Source: Neobacillus cucumis
GTDB lineage: Bacteria; Bacillota; Bacilli; Bacillales_B; DSM-18226
Assembly: GCF_023715505.1 (NCBI RefSeq)
Contig: NZ_JAMBOH010000002.1
Location: 186,001 to 250,000 of the forward strand
Length of the DNA: 64,000 nt
Direction: 5' to 3'
Both the position numbers and the translations under genes were made by a program. Position 1 is the stretch's first letter. The number at the start of each line of letters is the position of its first letter. The notes under the pieces were generated by a model that worked only from the letters and a program-made list of their open reading frames with translations, made no database searches and had not been told where the DNA came from. Positions 8,148 through 17,301 of this stretch are shown piece by piece.

Positions 8148-10901
8148 ATGTTAAAAAAGCTTAGAAAAAAGAAAAAGCTGCTTGCTGGACTAACTTTAAG
8201 TACCATGCTATTGGGTTCAGCAGGGGCTTACGCTGCACAAGAAACTGGTTTTGGAAGTAATTTAGTGGGGGAACAAGCAGATGGGTCAGTGCAAACTCCT
8301 GTAAACCAATTGATTACTCCGGCAGGAAAGCAAATTGAATTTGGCGGAAACCCGATAACTGTTGCGGTAAATCCGCAGGGAAAAACCGCTGTAACCATCG
8401 TTGGCCGAAACAATTATGGCGGTAAGGGAATCAATGTCATCGATCTTGCAACAGGAAAATTGATGCAAAAAGATATTGATTTGGGTCTTTCTACTATGTG
8501 GGGTCTATCTTATTCAAAGGATGGAAATCAACTTTATGCAACTGGATCGAAGGGCGGAAAGGGTAAGGTAGTTATTATGTCTGTTGGTACAGACGGAACT
8601 CCTACTATACAAAAGACTTATACCCTTCCAAATGCAGCTGTAGGCGGAAATATCAACCCGCTTGATTTAACATTTGGACCAGAAGGCCAGCTTTTAGTAG
8701 CTCTTAACCGTGACAACAGTCTGGGAGTGATTGATCCGCAAACAGGAGCTGTTTCAGCAAAAATTGCAGTAGATAATGCGCCAACAAGCGTTTTAGTAGA
8801 TGGAAACACAGCTTACGTTACCAACCAAGGCGGTAGGAAAGCGAAAGCTGGAGACACTACCGTTGACTCTTCTGGAACTCAAGTTGTCGTGGACCCTAAA
8901 ACAGGTGCAACGTCAACAGGAACTGTTTCAGTTATTGATCTTACAACAAACAAAGTTACAAAAACAATTGAAGTTGGCGTGCAGCCTGAACGTATGACAC
9001 AATCCGGTCAGTACATATTTGTAACAAATACCAACAGTGACAGCGTCTCTGTCATTGACACAAAGTCGAATACTGTTGCTCAAACGATTGATATTAAACC
9101 ATATCCAAATGCGCCTAAAGGTTCTGCGCCGAACGCGGTTAAGGTAGTTGATAACAAATTAATGGTCAGCCTTGGTCGTGATAATGCCATTGCGGTATAT
9201 GATTGGCAAGGTCCTGATAAAACTCCTGAATTGCAGGGTCTCTTACCAACGGCTTGGTTCCCAGTGGATATTGCTGTGGATACTGAAAATAAAAATTTAG
9301 TAGTTGCGAATGCGGATGGAATTGGTTCACGAGGACCAGCCCGTGATTTAACGATCCAAGGAATTAAGGTTACTGGTCACTCCTCTTATGCGCAAATGGG
9401 ATCTCTTTCATTGATACCATTCCCTCAAGCTGAGGATCTTGCTAAGGGAACAAAGCAGGTCTATGCTAACAATAACTGGTTTGGATTAAAGGATCTGAAT
9501 GCTAAGCCGCGTAACAACAAGAAACCTGTTGCCATGCCTGAGCGTGTTGGTGAGCCATCAACTATTAAACATGTTTTCTATATTATCAAAGAGAACCGAA
9601 CTTATGACCAAGTACTAGGTGATTTAGGCAAAGGTAATGGAGAACCAGCATTAACACAGTTCCCTAAAGCTGTAACTCCTAACATTCATAAACTTGCTAC
9701 TACCTTCCCGCTTCTGGATAATGTGTATACCTCAGGTATTCAATCAGCGAGCGGACACCAATGGGTAATGCAAGGTACGAACACAGACTATGAGGATAAA
9801 GAAACAGATACAGCTAATGTGAAAAGCTATCCAGGCGGTGCCGGGGATGCAATGGCATATGCACCTACAGGGCATTTATGGGATCAAGCCGCTAAACATA
9901 ATGTATCAGTCGAGAACTTTGGGGAAGATACAACAGGCTTTACAGGTTCAGCACCATTTGGAACGTGGACTGATTGGTATAACGATTACCTAATCCTTTC
10001 TGGACAGAAGCAAGGTGATCTTCATGTTCCAATTGGAAACTACTCGGCAACATACGATATTCCATCTCTTGGACCTATCACGTATAAGCCGTTCCCGACG
10101 TTTGATACGAATATTCCTGATCAATATCGATTCGAAATCTTCAAGCAGCGATTTGAAGAACACGTCAAAAATAATGATTTACCAGCTCTTAACACTTTGT
10201 GGGTGATGGATGACCATACAGCAGGAAATGCAACCGGTTCTCCAACACCGCAGGCAATGGTTGCAGACAATGATTTGGCGATTGGTAAAATCGTTGATCT
10301 GATTTCTCACAGCCCATATTGGAAAGACTCTGTCATTTTTATTACCCAAGATGATGCACAGAATGGGTTAGATCACGTGGACGGCCACCGTGAGCCTGCA
10401 CATGTCATTAGCCCTTGGGTGAAGAAAGGTATTACTGACAGCCACTACTGGACTGTCATCAACATGGTACGCAGTATTGAGCAAATTCTTGGTCTTCCTG
10501 CCATGAACCAAAATGATGCAGCGGCAGAGCCGATGAGTGAGCTCTTTACGAACAAGCCGGACTTTACACCGTATAACTTTGAACCAAATCAAATCCCAAT
10601 TGACACTCTAAATGGTTCACCGAACGCTAATACGGCAGCACTTGCTAACACGGAACAAGTGACATCTGAGGCAAAGGAACTTTCTAAAAAATGGACAGAA
10701 TGGTCTAACAAGAATAAGGACAAGTTTACTGGTAAACATGCTTCACCTGATGAAGTCAACGCCAACATGCTTAATCATGCAGTTTGGTATTCTACAGAAG
10801 GTTTTGACAAACCATATCCGGGCGATAAAAAAGCCCATACCCCAGAAGAGGTTGAGAAACAGCCTGAAAGCTTTGCACCGTCTCCTGCTGACAATGATTA
10901 A
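8148..10901 (+). CDS. Secreted phosphoesterase with N-terminal beta-propeller
   Basis: The 917-residue product starts at ATG 8148 (AGGGG nine bases before). It has a signal peptide (KKKKLLAGLTLSTMLLGSAGAYA), then YVTN/SMP30-type propeller repeats over about residues 55-420 (PERMTQSGQYIFVTNTNSDS, SVIDTKSNTVAQTIDI), then a phosphoesterase domain of the phospholipase C/acid phosphatase family from about 470 (VFYIIKENRTYDQVLGDLG, then SGHQWVMQGTNTDYED). The family removes phosphate from phosphomono- or diesters. The upstream PhoP-like repeats fit a phosphate-scavenging role outside the cell. The exact substrate cannot be read. Confidence 0.85.
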   Translation: MLKKLRKKKKLLAGLTLSTMLLGSAGAYAAQETGFGSNLVGEQADGSVQTPVNQLITPAGKQIEFGGNPITVAVNPQGKTAVTIVGRNNYGGKGINVIDLATGKLMQKDIDLGLSTMWGLSYSKDGNQLYATGSKGGKGKVVIMSVGTDGTPTIQKTYTLPNAAVGGNINPLDLTFGPEGQLLVALNRDNSLGVIDPQTGAVSAKIAVDNAPTSVLVDGNTAYVTNQGGRKAKAGDTTVDSSGTQVVVDPKTGATSTGTVSVIDLTTNKVTKTIEVGVQPERMTQSGQYIFVTNTNSDSVSVIDTKSNTVAQTIDIKPYPNAPKGSAPNAVKVVDNKLMVSLGRDNAIAVYDWQGPDKTPELQGLLPTAWFPVDIAVDTENKNLVVANADGIGSRGPARDLTIQGIKVTGHSSYAQMGSLSLIPFPQAEDLAKGTKQVYANNNWFGLKDLNAKPRNNKKPVAMPERVGEPSTIKHVFYIIKENRTYDQVLGDLGKGNGEPALTQFPKAVTPNIHKLATTFPLLDNVYTSGIQSASGHQWVMQGTNTDYEDKETDTANVKSYPGGAGDAMAYAPTGHLWDQAAKHNVSVENFGEDTTGFTGSAPFGTWTDWYNDYLILSGQKQGDLHVPIGNYSATYDIPSLGPITYKPFPTFDTNIPDQYRFEIFKQRFEEHVKNNDLPALNTLWVMDDHTAGNATGSPTPQAMVADNDLAIGKIVDLISHSPYWKDSVIFITQDDAQNGLDHVDGHREPAHVISPWVKKGITDSHYWTVINMVRSIEQILGLPAMNQNDAAAEPMSELFTNKPDFTPYNFEPNQIPIDTLNGSPNANTAALANTEQVTSEAKELSKKWTEWSNKNKDKFTGKHASPDEVNANMLNHAVWYSTEGFDKPYPGDKKAHTPEEVEKQPESFAPSPADND

Positions 10902-10954
10902 TAGCACATGCCTGAAAGTTTCATGATGGGATTCTCAAGAAACTAGATAGTAGG

Positions 10955-10992
10955 TAACAATGGCTACCCCCCTTTTGGGTAGCTATTGTTAT
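10955..10992 (+). terminator. Terminator after phosphoesterase gene
   Basis: TAACAATGGCTACCC pairs with GGGTAGCTATTGTTA around a short loop. The T tail is poor, but the stem is long. Confidence 0.75.
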
Positions 10993-11075
10993 GATGAACG
11001 CTTTTTGGGGTAAAGGCATAACTCATCCAGAAAATAGGTTTTACTAAGTGCATATTTTTACTGATAAAAATTCAC

Positions 11076-11110
11076 GTAAGGGGGAGGGGTTCGGGTTTTT
11101 TCCTTACCCG
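11076..11110 (+). promoter_or_regulatory. Leader with two competing hairpins before RND gene
   Basis: GTAAGG (11076) can pair with CCTTAC (11102), or CGGGT (11092) with ACCCG (11106). The two pairings exclude each other and lie just before the weak ribosome site of the RND gene. This could be translational control or chance. Confidence 0.3.
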
Positions 11111-11121
11111 GATGAAATAAT

Positions 11122-14100
11122 ATGAAACTATTGATAAAAGAAACGATGAAACATTCGATTCTAATTGTAACTTTTATTGTTCTGATACTCATTTGGGGTG
11201 GAATGTCTGCATGGCAAATACAGCGAGATTATTTTCCGGAAATTAATAATTCAACTCTGTCGATAACTGTTCGTGCTGATAATTACCAAGCTGATCAAGT
11301 AAAAACGATAATAACGGAACCGATCCAGCAGGCTGTACGGGTAGTAGGAGGTCTTGAGGATGTGGAAACAAACTCTTTTAATGGAGGGGCATTGATCAGT
11401 TTAAACTTTCCAATGAGCTATGATATGGAGAAAGCGGAGGAACAGGTGAACAAAGCTATAGGTGATATTAAACTGCCTGCTGATATTGAAAAACCGTTAG
11501 TAACACGCCTTAGTACCCAATCCATGCCGATTATGAGAGTAAGTCTGATGAGTGCTTCTCCCGACATTACGGAAAATACCCTTCGGACGGCTATTCAAGA
11601 AGATTTCGTCAATCGTTTGCAAACAGTTCCAGGAGTCAAGGATGTCCGAGTATCCGGTGGGGGCTCTGCAGGATATTCCGTTAACCTGAGGATGAATGAT
11701 TTAAGAAAAGCAGGGCTAACAGTAGATGATGTGAAACGGTCACTTGCTGAGGACTATACAACTGGAATGATTGGAAAAGTATCAAACAATCAGGTTTCTA
11801 TTCCAGTCAAGGTTGCAGGTTGGGAATTAAATCAGCAGGATTTGATGCAACTGCCATTACATAATGAAAGTGGTAAAAGCATACCACTTTCTAATGTGGC
11901 GGAGATATCAAACTCCATAGTAAACCTTGAGACCATCTCAAGAACAAACGGGAATGCTAGTGTTTTACTAGATGTTTTAAAGACACCTGATTCCAACATC
12001 ACAGATGTATCCGATCGATTAAAAGACAAAATCAATGATATTCCTTCATTTAAGAATAAGGATATTCAACTTGCCATCCTTTTTGATCAAGGTGTGCAAG
12101 TTAAATCCTCGTTAAAAGGGCTTATAAAGGAAGGATTATTAGGCTGTTTGTTTTCAATGATATGTGTTTTTCTGTTTTTCCGTAAAGTCCGTTCTACCTT
12201 ATTAATTGCTCTTTCATTGCCAATTTGTCTATTAGCTACAACCGGCTTATTAAAAATGATGGGAATCAGTCTCAATATTCTGACAGTTTCAGGGCTTATC
12301 GTTGCCATGGGCAGGGTGGTCGATGACTCGATTGTTATCCTTGATAATATGAATCGTAAGGTCAATATGGCACAAGGGCAAACAGGCGATCACCTATTAA
12401 CACAGTCAGTGTGTGAAATGATTCCTGCAATTGTTTCATCAACCGCCACCACTGTGGCTGTCTATGTTCCAATTGCCCTAATAGGGGGAATGGTCAGTTC
12501 AGCTTTTTCAGGTTTTGCTTGGTCTGTAGTCATTGCGTTAATTATCTCACTATTTGTTTCCATTCTGGTTGTTCCAGCACTTTACAACCTTTTTTGGAAG
12601 GGAAAACCAATCTCGAATAATGATAAATTTGAACCTATTGCCCATAAAATACTCACTTGGGTATTTGGACGCAAGAAAAAAGTGTTTTTCGCCTTTCTTG
12701 CCTTATTTTTATTAACGTCTGCAGGAGCTGTTTTCCTTCCTGTCAATTTTTTACCTACTAGTAATAATACTGGACAAATCGCAGTACAGGTTGAACTGCC
12801 ACAAAATACTTCATTAATGGAAGTTGACGCAGAAGTGAGAAGATTGGAATCCTTACTTTCAAAAAACTCAAAAGTGGACTCATTTTCTTCAGGACTAGGT
12901 TCATCATTTACCCCTCAATCGGATGATGTGTTTGATGCTGGAGGAGGATGGCTTCAAAAGCCCAATATGGCCAATTTATCATTAATGGTAAAGAAGGGGA
13001 CTGATGTCAATGCCTTTACTGAGAGTTTACAGAGACAATTAAATACACTGTCAAGTAAGGCTGTCTATACTGTTTCAAATCAGAGTATAGCGGGCGATGA
13101 TTCTCAGTTAAAAATTAATCTTACTGGAGCAGACAATCAGACATTGGAATCATTGGCGCAAACTATCCGAAATCAGCTCAAGTTGATTCCAGGATTATCC
13201 GTACAGGGGATTGCGGAAGATGAAGATCATATAACTGAGTATCAGATTACGCTTAACCGCAAGGCGATTGATCATTATGGAATTAGGCTAGATGATATTT
13301 TAAATCGTATTCAGCAATATACCACTGAGGGTACAAAAGGCATTATCTCAATTAACCAGAGTACATTTCCTGTTGTTATTCATTCAGATAGACAAAATAG
13401 CAGTACAAAAGATATTTTTACATTACTAGGCGGGGAGACCTTTGTAAGTAAGGAAGGACAAAAAGTCCGGCTGGATCAGCTAGCTGCCCTAGAGCCGTCA
13501 GGAGCAGCGGTAATTCAAGAAAAAGATGGACATCCTTATGCAGCAATTACAGCCAATATCATTTCAAGTGATATAGGACATGTATCGAAAAAAGTCAAAA
13601 GTGCTTTAGAAAAAATGCCTTTACCTGAGGGTGTCGAGTTCTCCTTCGCAGGTGCTCCTGAGCAGGTATATCAGATGATTTATGAAATGGCACTGGCCTT
13701 ATTCTTTTCTATTTTGCTTGTTCTAATAATTATTAGTGCTGTTTTCAGGGGCTGGAGAGCACCTTTGTCGGTATTAGTTTGTATACCGTTAGCATTTATC
13801 GGATCCGTCATTGCAATGATGATTTTTAGGCTCGAATGGAATCTTGCAGCATTAGTTGGATTATTGATGTTAACGGGAATTGTGGTTACAAACGGGATTG
13901 TCCTTGTCGATAAGATTGAAAGAAATCTTACTGAAGGATTAGAACTCAATTTAGCAATTATTAGTGGAACAGCAACAAGGATGAGACCTGTCTTAATGAC
14001 AGCTATAACGACTATTTTAACAGTACTTCCTTTAGCTGTATCAGGGAGAGGGGACACCATCATTTCCCAAACATTGGGTGTTGTCGTTGTGGGAGGTATG

Positions 14101-14208
14101 ATCAGTTCCACACTTATCTGCCTTTTGATCGTTCCAATCATCTATAAGTGGCTAAGTGGAAGAGCCAATAAATTACCTTCAAAACAGCAGCAAGGACTAA
14201 CAGCATAA
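11122..14208 (+). CDS. RND efflux transporter permease (AcrB/SwrC type)
   Basis: At 1028 residues it has the full RND layout: an N-terminal membrane segment (about 12-30), a large extracytoplasmic loop, six membrane segments (about 335-530), a second loop, and six more (about 850-1010). TM4 carries the proton-relay motif GRVVDDSIVILDN (about residue 399), with Arg-Val where most homologues have Ile-Val. Repeated PAIVSSTATT and RPVLMTAITTI boxes are seen. In Bacillus the closest known relative is SwrC/YerP (surfactin resistance). No membrane-fusion partner gene is adjacent, as usual in Gram-positives. It lies between phosphate-regulated genes but has no clear Pho box of its own. Confidence 0.9.
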   Translation: MKLLIKETMKHSILIVTFIVLILIWGGMSAWQIQRDYFPEINNSTLSITVRADNYQADQVKTIITEPIQQAVRVVGGLEDVETNSFNGGALISLNFPMSYDMEKAEEQVNKAIGDIKLPADIEKPLVTRLSTQSMPIMRVSLMSASPDITENTLRTAIQEDFVNRLQTVPGVKDVRVSGGGSAGYSVNLRMNDLRKAGLTVDDVKRSLAEDYTTGMIGKVSNNQVSIPVKVAGWELNQQDLMQLPLHNESGKSIPLSNVAEISNSIVNLETISRTNGNASVLLDVLKTPDSNITDVSDRLKDKINDIPSFKNKDIQLAILFDQGVQVKSSLKGLIKEGLLGCLFSMICVFLFFRKVRSTLLIALSLPICLLATTGLLKMMGISLNILTVSGLIVAMGRVVDDSIVILDNMNRKVNMAQGQTGDHLLTQSVCEMIPAIVSSTATTVAVYVPIALIGGMVSSAFSGFAWSVVIALIISLFVSILVVPALYNLFWKGKPISNNDKFEPIAHKILTWVFGRKKKVFFAFLALFLLTSAGAVFLPVNFLPTSNNTGQIAVQVELPQNTSLMEVDAEVRRLESLLSKNSKVDSFSSGLGSSFTPQSDDVFDAGGGWLQKPNMANLSLMVKKGTDVNAFTESLQRQLNTLSSKAVYTVSNQSIAGDDSQLKINLTGADNQTLESLAQTIRNQLKLIPGLSVQGIAEDEDHITEYQITLNRKAIDHYGIRLDDILNRIQQYTTEGTKGIISINQSTFPVVIHSDRQNSSTKDIFTLLGGETFVSKEGQKVRLDQLAALEPSGAAVIQEKDGHPYAAITANIISSDIGHVSKKVKSALEKMPLPEGVEFSFAGAPEQVYQMIYEMALALFFSILLVLIIISAVFRGWRAPLSVLVCIPLAFIGSVIAMMIFRLEWNLAALVGLLMLTGIVVTNGIVLVDKIERNLTEGLELNLAIISGTATRMRPVLMTAITTILTVLPLAVSGRGDTIISQTLGVVVVGGMISSTLICLLIVPIIYKWLSGRANKLPSKQQQGLTA

Positions 14209-14245
14209 AAATTTATTCACACTATCAAACTCAGTCCAAGAAGGG

Positions 14246-14290
14246 AAGGGACTCTACATATCCAACGGTGAAGTAGAGTTCCTTTTTTTT
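14246..14290 (+). terminator. Terminator after RND gene
   Basis: AAGGGACTCTAC pairs with GTAGAGTTCCTT (one G-T pair) and ends in a run of T. Confidence 0.85.
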
Positions 14291-14335
14291 GCTAGAAATA
14301 TTGTTAAAACTATTATTATCAACCAAACGACAGAT

Positions 14336-14389
14336 TTTACAAAACCTTTACATACGCTTCAAATTGAATTAATACTTATGGTCTATATT
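14336..14389 (+). promoter_or_regulatory. PhoP box and -10 of pstS
   Basis: TTTACA (14336), TTTACA (14347), TTCAAA (14358) and TTAATA (14369) are spaced by exactly 11 bp. A -10 TATATT lies at 14384 with no good -35, as is usual for PhoP-activated promoters. This is the best Pho box in the window. Confidence 0.85.
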
Positions 14390-14455
14390 TATAACTGTAA
14401 GGAAAACAAATAGATTCATATAATAATATGAATCAAATAGGGGGAAATAAAGCAA

Positions 14456-15373
14456 ATGAAACGAATCAAAAACTTAAGCCTTCTAACTTTATTAGCAGCA
14501 GTAATGGTTTTCATGGCCGCATGTGGAGGCGGGACATCTAATGAAAAAACGGAAGGTAACACAACGAAAACTGAAGATAATAAGGAACTTTCTGGTTCAT
14601 TATCCATTTCAGGTTCGTCTGCAATGCAGCCGTTAGTAGCAGCCGCCGCTGAAGAATTCATGGCTCAAAATCCAAAAGTTGATATTCAAGTACAAGCCGG
14701 TGGATCTGGTACAGGTTTATCACAAGTTGCTGAAGGTTCTGTACAAATTGGTAACTCAGACGTATTTGCCGAAGAAAAAGAAGGCATTCCAGCTGATCAG
14801 CTTGTTGATCATAAAGTAGCGGTTGTAGGTATGACTGCTGCAGTTAACCCTAAAGTAGGTATTAAAGATATTAAAAAAGAAGATTTAATCAAAGTATTCA
14901 CTGGAAAAATCACTAACTGGAAAGAACTTGGCGGTAAAGACCAAAAAATCGTACTAGTAAACCGTCCTGACTCTTCAGGTACACGTGCTGTATTCAATAA
15001 GTTTGCTCTTGATGGTGCAACTCCTGCTGAAGGAATCACAGAAGACTCTTCAAACACTGTTAAAAAGATTATTAACGAAACAGATGGTGCAATTGGTTAC
15101 CTTGCATTTTCATACTTTACTGATAAATCTGTAACACCTCTTTCCATTGATGGTGTAGAACCAACTGCTGAAAATGTACAAACTGGTAAATTCCCTGTTT
15201 GGGCTTATGAGCACTCATATACAAAAGGTGAGGCTACAGATCTTGCTAAGGCATTCCTTGATTTTATGATGTCAGAGGATATTCAAAACAATCTTTTAAA
15301 AGAACAAGGATATCTACCTGTAACAAAAATGGAAGTAGAACGTGATGCTAAAGGAAATCAATCAAATAAATAA
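14456..15373 (+). CDS. pstS: Phosphate ABC transporter substrate-binding lipoprotein
   Basis: The 305-residue protein has a lipoprotein signal with lipobox MAAC (Cys about 22), then a polar linker and a PstS domain. Phosphate-binding landmarks are SGSSAMQPL (about 52-60), GSGTGLSQV (about 83) and RPDSSGTRAVF (about 169). It binds orthophosphate outside the membrane for the Pst importer. A strong Pho box precedes it and a strong terminator follows. Unlike most bacilli, pstC, pstA and pstB do not follow, so the protein must serve permease parts encoded elsewhere, or is an extra receptor copy. Confidence 0.93.
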   Translation: MKRIKNLSLLTLLAAVMVFMAACGGGTSNEKTEGNTTKTEDNKELSGSLSISGSSAMQPLVAAAAEEFMAQNPKVDIQVQAGGSGTGLSQVAEGSVQIGNSDVFAEEKEGIPADQLVDHKVAVVGMTAAVNPKVGIKDIKKEDLIKVFTGKITNWKELGGKDQKIVLVNRPDSSGTRAVFNKFALDGATPAEGITEDSSNTVKKIINETDGAIGYLAFSYFTDKSVTPLSIDGVEPTAENVQTGKFPVWAYEHSYTKGEATDLAKAFLDFMMSEDIQNNLLKEQGYLPVTKMEVERDAKGNQSNK

Positions 15374-15386
15374 GAATGATACCCCT

Positions 15387-15422
15387 AAAAAAGGTAAATG
15401 CAGAATGCATTTACCTTTTTTT
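15387..15422 (+). terminator. Terminator after pstS
   Basis: AAAAAGGTAAATGC pairs with GCATTTACCTTTTT around AGAAT and is followed by T residues. It isolates pstS as a single-gene unit. Confidence 0.92.
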
Positions 15423-15519
15423 GCGTTTTAAGTAGTATGTTCATCTTTCGGAAACTGAAAGACTATTTTTGTACTTTTTTTAGATAAAATATGAAAATGC
15501 ACATAATCGAATTTGAATT

Positions 15520-16257
15520 TTATTTTTTACTTCCAAGCTTCACCGAAATACGTAAGCCATATTGTATTACTTTTTCGATGAGAAAACGCTGCCTTTCCAC
15601 TGATAAATTGAAGTTAACATAACCGATGCTGAGCGCTCCTATTAGTTCGTTCGAGTGATTGAAGATAGGAGCTGCAACCGAGGAGGTGCCTTTTGTTTTT
15701 TCCCCGTGGCTTTCCCCATAGCCTTGTTTACGAATAGTTTCTAGCAGCTGTAAGAATGATTCTGAATCTTCTTCTGTAACTAATTTATTTACAATTTTTA
15801 GGGCTTCATCCTTAGACATATTTGCTAGCATAACCTTATTGGCAGCACCGATATTCATCGGGATTCTGATTCCCAGTTGATCATAAATCCGGATGGGGTT
15901 ATGAGGGCAGTCAATTCTCTCCATCAATAAAGCCTCTAAGCCTATAGGTTTGCTAAAGTAAACACTCTCTTCCACTTCATGCATTAACTTCTCCATTTCG
16001 GGACGAATCAGCCCTACAAAATCAAAGGTATCATACATCTTTAAGCCATATTCTAACCATGTATTACCCATTGAATATAGTTTTAAATCCGGATCCTGTT
16101 GGACTAGTCCGTGTTTGATCATTGATTGTAATAGACGATGCATGGTACTGACTGGCAGTTTACATTCCTTAGATAAATCTGTTATAGAATACCACCTTTT
16201 TATATCGCTATCATTAAGTACTTTAATTACTTGCATTGCTCGGTCTATTGTTTGCAT
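15520..16257 (-). CDS. IclR family transcriptional regulator
   Basis: The 245-residue protein has an N-terminal winged helix (about 1-65, YSITDLSKECKLPVSTMHRLLQSM) and a C-terminal IclR effector domain ending with the family-typical KTKGTSSVAAPIFNHSNELIGALSIG. The start is placed at ATG 16257, eight bases after AGGAG. It is divergent from the dimethylargininase-permease-peptidase genes, and inverted repeats lie in the shared gap, so it very probably controls that operon in answer to a substrate such as a guanidino compound. Which ligand is unknown. Confidence 0.9.
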   Translation of the reverse strand: MQTIDRAMQVIKVLNDSDIKRWYSITDLSKECKLPVSTMHRLLQSMIKHGLVQQDPDLKLYSMGNTWLEYGLKMYDTFDFVGLIRPEMEKLMHEVEESVYFSKPIGLEALLMERIDCPHNPIRIYDQLGIRIPMNIGAANKVMLANMSKDEALKIVNKLVTEEDSESFLQLLETIRKQGYGESHGEKTKGTSSVAAPIFNHSNELIGALSIGYVNFNLSVERQRFLIEKVIQYGLRISVKLGSKK

Positions 16258-16321
16258 GAATCCCACTCCTATCATGTCTCTTTAGATGTCTTATATAAAA
16301 AATCTGTAAATTCAAAATATA

Positions 16322-16399
16322 TTGACATGTAATTTTCTTTACTATAATATCATATTATAAATTTCCATTCTAAGAAATAGTTTTCCACTATACGGAAAA
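16322..16399 (+). promoter_or_regulatory. Divergent promoter and candidate IclR operators
   Basis: TTGACA (16322) and TATAAT (16343) form a candidate promoter, with a slightly short 15-bp spacer. TATAATAT/ATATTATA makes a palindrome over 16343-16359, and TTTTCC (16381) with GGAAAA (16394) makes a second inverted repeat just before the ribosome site. Either could be the operator. Confidence 0.5.
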
Positions 16400-16415
16400 G
16401 AAAGGAGAGGTTGAC

Positions 16416-17282
16416 TTGGTTTCGTCAATGTATAAGAAACTTAATAAAGTCATTATGAAACATCCTAAGGATGCTTTTATCAATCAAGAACATTTGAGTA
16501 ATGAATGGAAAAAATTCAATTACATCCATGAACCAGATTACATAAAGGCACATCAAGAATTTGAACAGTTTCTTGCTATTATGAAAAAACATGTAGCTGA
16601 AATTGATTTTTTACCTGCAACAGAAACAGTAGGATTAGATTCTCTTTATGCCCATGACCCTGTAAAATTCACCACAAAAGGGGCAATCATTTTAAAATCA
16701 GGGAAAAAGCTGCGTCAGCCGGAGGCAGAAGCATATAAAAGTTTTTTGCATGAAAAGAACATTCCAATTTTAGGAGAACTCACCGGTGATGCAGTGGCTG
16801 ACGGAGGAGACCTAGTTTGGCTGGACGATCGCACCTTGTTAATTGGCCGGGGGTATCGTACCAATGATGAAGCTATCCGCCAGATTCAAGAAATCACAAA
16901 GGATTTAGTGGATGAATGTATAATTGTTCACTTGCCACATGCTCATGGAGAAGAGGAATGCCTTCATCTTATGTCTTTCATTAGTATCGTAGATGAAAAT
17001 CTAGCAGTGGTTTATTCCAGATTAATGCCTGTCTTCCTAAGACAGTTACTTATCAAGCGCGGCTTTAAATTAATAGAAGTGCCGGATGAAGAATATGATC
17101 GGCTTGGCTGTAATGTACTTGCCTTAGCGCCAAGAGTTTGCATAATCGTGAGTGGAAACCCAAATACGAAGCAACAATTAATTGATGCAGGCGCAGTTGT
17201 TTATGAATATACCGGAAATGAAATCTCTTATTTAGGGACAGGCGGACCAACGTGTCTTACATGTCCAGTTGTTCGTGAGTAA
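16416..17282 (+). CDS. Dimethylargininase/amidinotransferase-fold hydrolase, first copy
   Basis: The 288-residue product has a TTG start at 16416, five bases after AAAGGAGAGG. It is a guanidine-modifying enzyme of the beta/alpha propeller superfamily: the HDPVKFTTKGAI segment (about 87), GDAVADGGDLVWLDDRTLLIG (about 126-146), a His in the HGEEECLHLMSF region, and Cys near the end (GGPTCLTCP, Cys280/283) as nucleophile. Such enzymes remove the guanidine nitrogen of arginine derivatives. The tandem gene 20 bp downstream is a shorter relative, so the pair may act on two substrates or form a heteromer. The substrate is inference. Confidence 0.8.
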   Translation: MVSSMYKKLNKVIMKHPKDAFINQEHLSNEWKKFNYIHEPDYIKAHQEFEQFLAIMKKHVAEIDFLPATETVGLDSLYAHDPVKFTTKGAIILKSGKKLRQPEAEAYKSFLHEKNIPILGELTGDAVADGGDLVWLDDRTLLIGRGYRTNDEAIRQIQEITKDLVDECIIVHLPHAHGEEECLHLMSFISIVDENLAVVYSRLMPVFLRQLLIKRGFKLIEVPDEEYDRLGCNVLALAPRVCIIVSGNPNTKQQLIDAGAVVYEYTGNEISYLGTGGPTCLTCPVVRE

Positions 17283-17301
17283 AAATAGAGGAGGACGAAT
17301 C

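Noticed and set aside
13680..14141. Minus-strand open frame of about 150 codons inside the RND gene
   Set aside because: It lies wholly inside a clearly coding plus-strand gene, has no ribosome site and its composition is that of an antisense shadow.
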